Positions 7,552 to 11,691 of a stretch of DNA of 11,691 bases are shown here, in pieces; the first letter of the stretch is position 1; each line of letters opens with the position of its first letter. The notes under the pieces were generated by a model, which was given only the letters and a program-made list of their open reading frames with translations, did no database searches and was not told where the DNA came from. The DNA comes from Prevotella sp. CAG:1092 (GTDB lineage Bacteria > Bacteroidota > Bacteroidia > Bacteroidales > Bacteroidaceae): the NCBI GenBank assembly GCA_000436915.1, contig HF994138.1, forward strand, positions 15,316 to 27,006, in the 5' to 3' direction. Both the position numbers and the translations under genes were made by a program.

Positions 7552-7585
7552 AAAGTTAATTAGTTTTAGAAATATTAACCTTAAA
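7552..7585. promoter_or_regulatory. Candidate operator upstream of the kinase promoter
   Basis: AAAGTTAAT (7552-7560) and ATTAACCTT (7574-7582) pair with one mismatch in nine. The right half shares AACCTTAAA and the preceding TTTTAG with the site at 7350-7377, in the same orientation. It ends 5 nt before the -33 TTG of the kinase operon, so a bound protein would touch RNA polymerase. The arm spacing differs from the first site, which weakens the case for one shared protein. Confidence 0.4.
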
Positions 7586-7589
7586 ATGC

Positions 7590-7619
7590 TTGCTTGTAAT
7601 GATAAATGGTGTAACTTTG
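7590..7619 (+). promoter_or_regulatory. Promoter of the kinase-nagB operon
   Basis: TTG at 7590-7592 is followed after 19 nt by TAACTTTG at 7612-7619, matching the Bacteroidota -33/-7 promoter pattern in sequence and spacing. Transcription should start near 7625, giving an untranslated leader of roughly 110 nt. Confidence 0.75.
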
Positions 7620-7684
7620 CAAAATAAAATATTTTAATAACTAAGCAATCATTAATAAAGAAATTGATTAAGCGAAGCTAATAC

Positions 7685-7699
7685 ACCTATTACATAGGT
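7685..7699 (+). other. Small hairpin in the kinase operon leader
   Basis: ACCTAT (7685-7690) and ATAGGT (7694-7699) are perfect complements around a 3-nt loop, ending 35 nt before the kinase ATG. A second mini-stem, GCGAAGC, lies at 7672-7678. Whether either acts in the RNA cannot be told; I recognise no riboswitch class. Confidence 0.35.
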
Positions 7700-7734
7700 A
7701 TCACGAATCAACTTCAAAGACAAAGTATCGGAAT

Positions 7735-8700
7735 ATGGAATACGGCGCAAAGTCATTAGTAATCGGCCTGGATTTGGGCGGAACTAATTCCGTGTTTGGC
7801 ATCATCGATAGAGAAGGCAAAGTGTTGACCACTACCTCTATCAAGACTCAGGGATACCAAAATGTAGAATCATACGTTGAGGATTCTGTTAAGTCAGTGA
7901 TGCAAATCGTAGAGCAGGTAGGTGGTATGGAGAAGATTAATGCCATGGGTATCGGTGCTCCTGGTGGAAACTACGATAATGGAACAATTGAGCAAGCAGC
8001 TAACTTGGCATGGGCTAAAGGAGTTGTACCTTTGGCAGACATGTTTGCCAGCCGTTTGAACATTCCTGTAGCCATAACCAATGATGCAAACGCTGCCGCT
8101 ATGGGCGAAATGATATATGGCGAAGCTGTTGGCATGAAAAACTTCGTAGAGCTAACCTTGGGAACAGGTGTTGGTTCGGGTATTGTAGCCAACGGTCAGC
8201 TTATTTATGGTTGCGATGGTTTTGCTGGCGAGCTTGGTCACATGGTGGTGGAACCAGAAGGCAGACCATGCGGATGCGGCAGAAAAGGTTGCTTAGAGAC
8301 TTATTGCTCAGCAACAGGTGTGGTTCGCACCACTGTGGCAATGTTGGAAGAATCAACAGAGCCTACATCACTTAGAGATATTCCAAGAGAGGAACTTTCA
8401 TCATACGAAGTATATAAAGCCGCTATGGCTGGCGATGCTATGGCTAAAGAGGTTTTCCGCCAAACGGGTAGAAGAATTGGTGTTGCATGTGCAAACATCG
8501 CAACCTTCCTTAGTCCTGAGGCTTTCATCTTCTTCGGAGGATTGGCACAGGCAGGCGACCTACTCTTCCATCCTATGGAGGAAGCATATAATGAGAATGT
8601 GCTCTCATTATATAAAGGTAAGGCAAAATTCCTAAAAAGTGGTTTAGATGGTGCCAAAGCAGCAGTCTTGGGTGCTTCAGCCATAGCTTGGAAACTATAA
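7735..8700 (+). CDS. ROK-family sugar kinase (glucokinase / N-acetylglucosamine kinase type, RokA-like)
   Basis: A 321-residue ROK kinase. DLGGTN (13-18) is the ATP phosphate loop, NDAN (116-119) contains the catalytic base Asp117, ELGH (166-169) is the sugar-binding ExGH motif, and His169 with CGCGRKGC (Cys179, 181, 186) forms the structural zinc site. All catalytic features missing from the divergent ROK regulator are present here. The enzyme would phosphorylate a hexose at C6 in the cytoplasm. In Bacteroides fragilis the ROK hexokinase RokA accepts glucose and N-acetylglucosamine, and the downstream nagB makes GlcNAc (or GlcN) a sensible substrate here, but specificity cannot be read from sequence. 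It is the first gene of a three-gene operon with its own promoter and leader. The ATG at 7735 is the only sensible start. Confidence 0.9.
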   Translation: MEYGAKSLVIGLDLGGTNSVFGIIDREGKVLTTTSIKTQGYQNVESYVEDSVKSVMQIVEQVGGMEKINAMGIGAPGGNYDNGTIEQAANLAWAKGVVPLADMFASRLNIPVAITNDANAAAMGEMIYGEAVGMKNFVELTLGTGVGSGIVANGQLIYGCDGFAGELGHMVVEPEGRPCGCGRKGCLETYCSATGVVRTTVAMLEESTEPTSLRDIPREELSSYEVYKAAMAGDAMAKEVFRQTGRRIGVACANIATFLSPEAFIFFGGLAQAGDLLFHPMEEAYNENVLSLYKGKAKFLKSGLDGAKAAVLGASAIAWKL

Positions 8701-8752
8701 ATTAGGCTAAGAAACTAATTACATATTGAAAATTAGATTAAACAACTAATTA
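8701..8752 (+). repeat. Imperfect 21-bp direct repeat in the kinase-nagB spacer
   Basis: Bases 8701-8721 and 8732-8752 match at 17 of 21 positions (shared core ATTAG...AACTAATTA), with a 31-bp period, and fill most of the 65-bp gap. CTAATT at 8715 and 8746 can each pair with AATTAG at 8731-8736, giving two mutually exclusive weak stems ahead of nagB. No promoter motif is present in the gap. Confidence 0.5.
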
Positions 8753-8765
8753 AAATTTATAAAAC

Positions 8766-9557
8766 ATGCGCGTAATTATTGAAAAAAACTATGAAGAGCT
8801 CTCACGCTGGGCTGCTCGTCATGTAGTGGAGACTATAAATGCCTTCCAACCAACAGCAGAAAAACCTTTTGTTTTGGGTTTGCCTACAGGTTCATCACCT
8901 ATGGGTATGTATGCAGAAATCGTAAAAGCCGTGAAGGCTGGCGAAGTTTCGTTTAAGCATGTGCTCACCTTCAACATGGATGAGTATGTTGGTTTACCAG
9001 AAAGCCACCCAGAAAGCTATCACTCATTTATGGCTAACAACCTCTTCAACCACATCGACTGCCCAAAGGAGAATATTCATATCCTTAATGGCAATGCCGA
9101 GAATTTGGAAGAGGAGTGCAAGAACTATGAAAAGATGATTGAAGAAGTTGGTGGTATCGACCTCTTTATTGGTGGTATCGGTCCTGATGGTCATATTGCT
9201 TTCAATGAACCATTCTCTTCACTCACCTCACGCACACGAGTAAAGACTCTTACTACCGATACTCGCATCGCTAACTCACGTTTCTTCGGTGGCGACATGA
9301 ACGCAGTACCAAGCACAGCTCTTACTGTAGGTGTTGGTACCGTAATGGCTGCTAAGGAAGTGATGATTCTTTGCAACGGTCACAACAAGGCTCGTGCTTT
9401 GCAGGCTGCCATCGAGGGTCCTGTTACTCAGGAGTGGACTATCAGCGCATTGCAGCTACACCAGCATGGCATTATCGTTTGCGACGAACTTGCTACAGAT
9501 GAGTTGAAAGTTGGAACCTATCGCTACTTCAAGGACATCGAAAAGGACAACCTATAA
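8766..9557 (+). CDS. nagB: Glucosamine-6-phosphate deaminase NagB
   Basis: A 263-residue NagB that converts glucosamine-6-phosphate to fructose-6-phosphate and ammonia, feeding amino sugars into glycolysis. It aligns with the E. coli enzyme (266 residues) with the same numbering: phosphate loop PTGSS (40-44), Asp72 in FNMDEY, and Asp141, His143 and Glu148 in GPDGHIAFNE, the complete catalytic set. The E. coli allosteric GlcNAc-6-P site is also retained (Ser151/Ser152, Arg158, Lys160, Tyr254), so activation by GlcNAc-6-P is likely. It is the middle gene of the operon, 65 bp after the kinase and 34 bp before the NagB-like fusion gene. The start is ATG 8766, with an A-rich upstream stretch and no Shine-Dalgarno. 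Confidence 0.96.
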   Translation: MRVIIEKNYEELSRWAARHVVETINAFQPTAEKPFVLGLPTGSSPMGMYAEIVKAVKAGEVSFKHVLTFNMDEYVGLPESHPESYHSFMANNLFNHIDCPKENIHILNGNAENLEEECKNYEKMIEEVGGIDLFIGGIGPDGHIAFNEPFSSLTSRTRVKTLTTDTRIANSRFFGGDMNAVPSTALTVGVGTVMAAKEVMILCNGHNKARALQAAIEGPVTQEWTISALQLHQHGIIVCDELATDELKVGTYRYFKDIEKDNL

Positions 9558-9591
9558 TCATCTATAAATCAATCAAATAACACACAGAACC

Positions 9592-11583
9592 ATGAGACTT
9601 AATCTTAGTTCAGAAATAGTACTTAACAAAGTACCTGTAGAATTCTACAAGCCAAAGACGACTGTAGAATATTCAGAAATCTCCAGAATGGAGAAGATAC
9701 ATACTGACATCTTCGCTTCTATGGCTGAAGGTGCAAGCCATGTAGCTGATGGCATCGAAAAGGGAATCAAGGCTGCACAGCATGAAGGAAAATTCTATGT
9801 TATGGCTTTGGGCACAGGTTCATCGCTCAATGCTGTTTACAACGAGCTTATTCGTCGTTACGAAAAAAAGGCATTAAGCTTCCGTAACGTAGTTATTTTC
9901 AATGCTTACGAGTATTATCCATTACAGAAAGATAGCTCTATTCGCACTATCAACCAGTTGAAGGAGCGTTTCCTTAACCACGTAGATGTAGAAGAGCAGA
10001 ACATCTTTACTCTTGATGGCTTTGTAGCTCAGGATGCTGTTCAGGATTGCTGCCGCTTGTATGAGCAGCGAATAAAGACCTTCGGTGGTTTGGATGTTGC
10101 TCTCATCGGTATTGGTCGCTCTGGAAACATTGCTGCCAACGAGCCTGGTTCTGGCCTTCAGTCGGCAACACGTCTTATCCTTATTGGCAACACCTCACGT
10201 GAGGAGATGGAAATAAGCGAAAAGACTAAGGAGTCAATTCCTCCTTGCTCATTGACAATGGGTATTGCTACCCTACTCTCTGCTAAGGCTATTTACCTTA
10301 CAGCTTGGGGTGAGGAGAAGGCTGAAATCATGCAGAAGGTAATAGAGAATTCTATCACCGACACTCTGCCTGCATCCTTCCTCCAGACTCATCCAAACGT
10401 GCAGGTAGTACTCGATCTTGGTGCAGCAGCTCGTCTTACTCGCATCGAACACCCATGGCTCGTAACATCTTGCCAATGGACCGACAAGTTGGTACGCTCT
10501 GCATTGGTATGGCTATGCCAGAAGATTGGCAAGCCTATCTTGAAGCTTACTAACAAGGATTACAACGAGAATGGCTTGAGCGAGCTCTTGGCTCTCTATG
10601 GTTCAGCATACAATGCTAACATAAAGATTTTCAACGACTTGCAGCACACTATCACAGGATGGCCTGGTGGTAAGCCTAATGCTGACGACACATATCGTCC
10701 TGAGCGTGCTAATCCATTCCCTAAGAAGGTTATCGTATTCTCTCCACACCCAGACGACGACGTTATCTCTATGGGCGGTACCATCCGTCGCTTGGTTCAG
10801 CAGAATCATGATGTACATGTTGCATACGAGACTTCTGGTAACATCGCTGTTGGCGACGAGGAAGTTACAAGATTCATGCACTTCATCAATGGCTTCAACC
10901 AGATCTTCGCTGATTCTAAGGACAGCATTATCTCTAACAAATATAAGGAGATTAAGAACTTCTTCGCTAACAAGAAGGAGAGCGACTTCGACACAAGAGA
11001 CATTCTGACTATCAAGGGATTGATTCGCCGTGGTGAGGCTCGTACAGCTTGTACTTACAACGATATTCCACTTGACCACGTACACTTCCTCGACTTGCCT
11101 TTCTATGAGAGTGGTAAGATTGAAAAGTTGCCTATGACCGAAAAGGATGTTGAGGTTGTAAGAGCACTTTTGCAGAAGGTTAAGCCTCATCAGATATATG
11201 TAGCTGGCGACCTCGCTGACCCACACGGAACTCACAAGAAGTGTACCGACGCTGTACTCGCAGCCATCGACGAAGAGAAGAAGGCGGGCGCAGAATGGCT
11301 TAAGGATTGCCGCATCTGGATGTATCGTGGTGCATGGGCAGAATGGGAAATCGAGAATATCGAAATGTGTGTGCCATTGAGCCCTGAGGAGTTGAGGGCA
11401 AAGAGAAACTCTATTCTCAAGCATCAGTCACAGATGGAGAGCGCACCATTCCTTGGCAACGACGAGCGTTTGTTCTGGCAGAGAGCTGAGGACCGCAACC
11501 GTGCAACAGCAAGTCTTTACGACAAGTTAGGCTTGGCATGCTACGAGGCTATGGAGGCATTCGTAGAGTATAAGCCTCTCTAA
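9592..11583 (+). CDS. NagB-like pseudo-deaminase fused to PIG-L/LmbE-type N-deacetylase domain
   Basis: A 663-residue two-domain protein. Residues about 25-290 follow the NagB fold: phosphate loop LGTGSS (73-78), FNAYEY (103-108), GIGRSGNIAANEP (173-185) and WGEEK (239-243), the last matching NagB Lys208. The catalytic residues are altered: Asp72 becomes Tyr106, Asp141 becomes Ser177, His143 becomes Asn179, and only Glu148 persists as Glu184. Deaminase activity by the NagB mechanism is therefore unlikely. After a linker of about 80 residues, residues about 378-660 form a PIG-L/LmbE domain with the zinc motif PHPDDD (385-390) and a distal PHGTH (544-548), as in N-acetylglucosaminyl deacetylases such as MshB and BshB. 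No nagA is visible here, so deacetylation of GlcNAc-6-P is a reasonable but untested role, with the NagB-like half as binding or sensing module. Such proteins are often labelled simply glucosamine-6-phosphate deaminase. Domain calls are firm; function is inferred. Confidence 0.88.
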   Translation: MRLNLSSEIVLNKVPVEFYKPKTTVEYSEISRMEKIHTDIFASMAEGASHVADGIEKGIKAAQHEGKFYVMALGTGSSLNAVYNELIRRYEKKALSFRNVVIFNAYEYYPLQKDSSIRTINQLKERFLNHVDVEEQNIFTLDGFVAQDAVQDCCRLYEQRIKTFGGLDVALIGIGRSGNIAANEPGSGLQSATRLILIGNTSREEMEISEKTKESIPPCSLTMGIATLLSAKAIYLTAWGEEKAEIMQKVIENSITDTLPASFLQTHPNVQVVLDLGAAARLTRIEHPWLVTSCQWTDKLVRSALVWLCQKIGKPILKLTNKDYNENGLSELLALYGSAYNANIKIFNDLQHTITGWPGGKPNADDTYRPERANPFPKKVIVFSPHPDDDVISMGGTIRRLVQQNHDVHVAYETSGNIAVGDEEVTRFMHFINGFNQIFADSKDSIISNKYKEIKNFFANKKESDFDTRDILTIKGLIRRGEARTACTYNDIPLDHVHFLDLPFYESGKIEKLPMTEKDVEVVRALLQKVKPHQIYVAGDLADPHGTHKKCTDAVLAAIDEEKKAGAEWLKDCRIWMYRGAWAEWEIENIEMCVPLSPEELRAKRNSILKHQSQMESAPFLGNDERLFWQRAEDRNRATASLYDKLGLACYEAMEAFVEYKPL

Positions 11584-11619
11584 ACAAGTATACTACCTAT
11601 CAATATCATAACCAGACCA

Positions 11620-11691
11620 ATGACGAAAATAAATCTATTATTTGGTTAGTTGGCTTTTAGCGCAGCGATGTTGGGAATCAACCCAACATCG
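11620..11691 (+). pseudogene. Possible start of a fourth operon gene (signal peptide) with an in-frame TAG
   Basis: ATG 11620 lies 36 nt after the fusion gene's stop, similar to the 34-nt gap before that gene. It encodes MTKINLLFG, then TAG, then in the same frame LAFSAAMLGINPTS up to the window edge. Ignoring the TAG, this resembles a lysine-led, hydrophobic export signal. It could be a gene inactivated by a nonsense codon, but 24 codons are too few to be sure, and the last part coincides with a perfect hairpin that suggests a terminator instead. Confidence 0.3.
11666..11691 (+). terminator. Perfect 10-bp hairpin at the window end, possible operon terminator
   Basis: CGATGTTGGG (11666-11675) and CCCAACATCG (11682-11691) pair perfectly around the 6-nt loop AATCAA. 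It is the strongest stem in any spacer of the window and lies 82 nt after the last complete gene. The T-tract that would confirm an intrinsic terminator would fall beyond the window. Confidence 0.5.

Larger units (their letters stand above)
7304..7734. promoter_or_regulatory. 431-bp divergent control region between the ROK regulator and the ROK kinase operon
   Basis: No gene is visible. The region is very AT-rich and holds a minus-strand promoter (7322-7351), two related candidate operators (7350-7377 and 7552-7585), a plus-strand promoter (7590-7619), and a leader of about 110 nt before the kinase ATG. The middle (about 7380-7550) shows nothing I can name. Confidence 0.7.

Noticed and set aside
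7304..7734. Small RNA or riboswitch in the divergent control region
   Set aside because: No recognised riboswitch core (including glmS) or strong extended structure; only short AT-rich stems were found.
10603..11424. 273-codon open frame on the minus strand
   Set aside because: It lies wholly antisense to the deacetylase domain of the fusion gene, has no promoter or family resemblance, and is explained by codon bias of the sense gene.

Overview
The window looks like a chromosome segment of a gut-type member of the Bacteroidales (Bacteroides/Prevotella-like; genus not resolved). Three things point there: promoters of the Bacteroidota TAnnTTTG type with a TTG about 19 nt upstream, starts without Shine-Dalgarno sequences, and the gene content (an EF-G paralogue of the Bacteroides EF-G2 kind, an anaerobic sulfatase-maturating enzyme, GH29 and GH16 glycosidases, ROK proteins, nagB). 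Base composition is moderately AT-rich, with very AT-rich spacers.

Layout. 1-676 (minus): 5' end of an EF-G-like gene, cut by the window edge. 858-1979 (plus): hemW, a radical-SAM protein of heme trafficking, with a promoter so close that the mRNA may be almost leaderless. 1980-7303 (minus): a run of five loci in transcription order: ROK-family regulator (7303-6095), GH29 alpha-L-fucosidase broken by a one-base frameshift (5994-4551), a 59-codon C-terminal remnant of a GH16 hydrolase (4541-4362), a sulfatase whose catalytic N-terminal half is deleted (about 4306-3226), and an intact sulfatase-maturating enzyme (3203-1980). 7304-7734: divergent control region with a promoter for each side and candidate operators. 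7735-11583 (plus): ROK sugar kinase, nagB, and a 663-residue NagB-like/PIG-L (LmbE) fusion, ending near a perfect 10-bp hairpin at the window end.

How it fits together. The plus-strand operon is an amino-sugar catabolic module. The ROK kinase could make GlcNAc-6-P (or glucose-6-P) and NagB converts GlcN-6-P to fructose-6-P and ammonia. The deacetylation step between them has no nagA here; the fusion protein has an intact-looking PIG-L deacetylase domain and a NagB-like domain that has lost the catalytic Asp/Asp/His residues, so it may be a GlcNAc-6-P deacetylase with a sugar-phosphate-sensing pseudo-deaminase domain. This is inference, and is the most interesting thing in the window. The minus-strand genes would have released fucose, sulfate and saccharides from a sulfated, fucosylated glycan such as host mucin O-glycans. 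Three consecutive glycan-cleaving genes are damaged in three different ways while the regulator and the maturase remain intact, so this reads as a degradation locus in decay.

All assignments come from reading sequence and translations by eye; no database search was possible.
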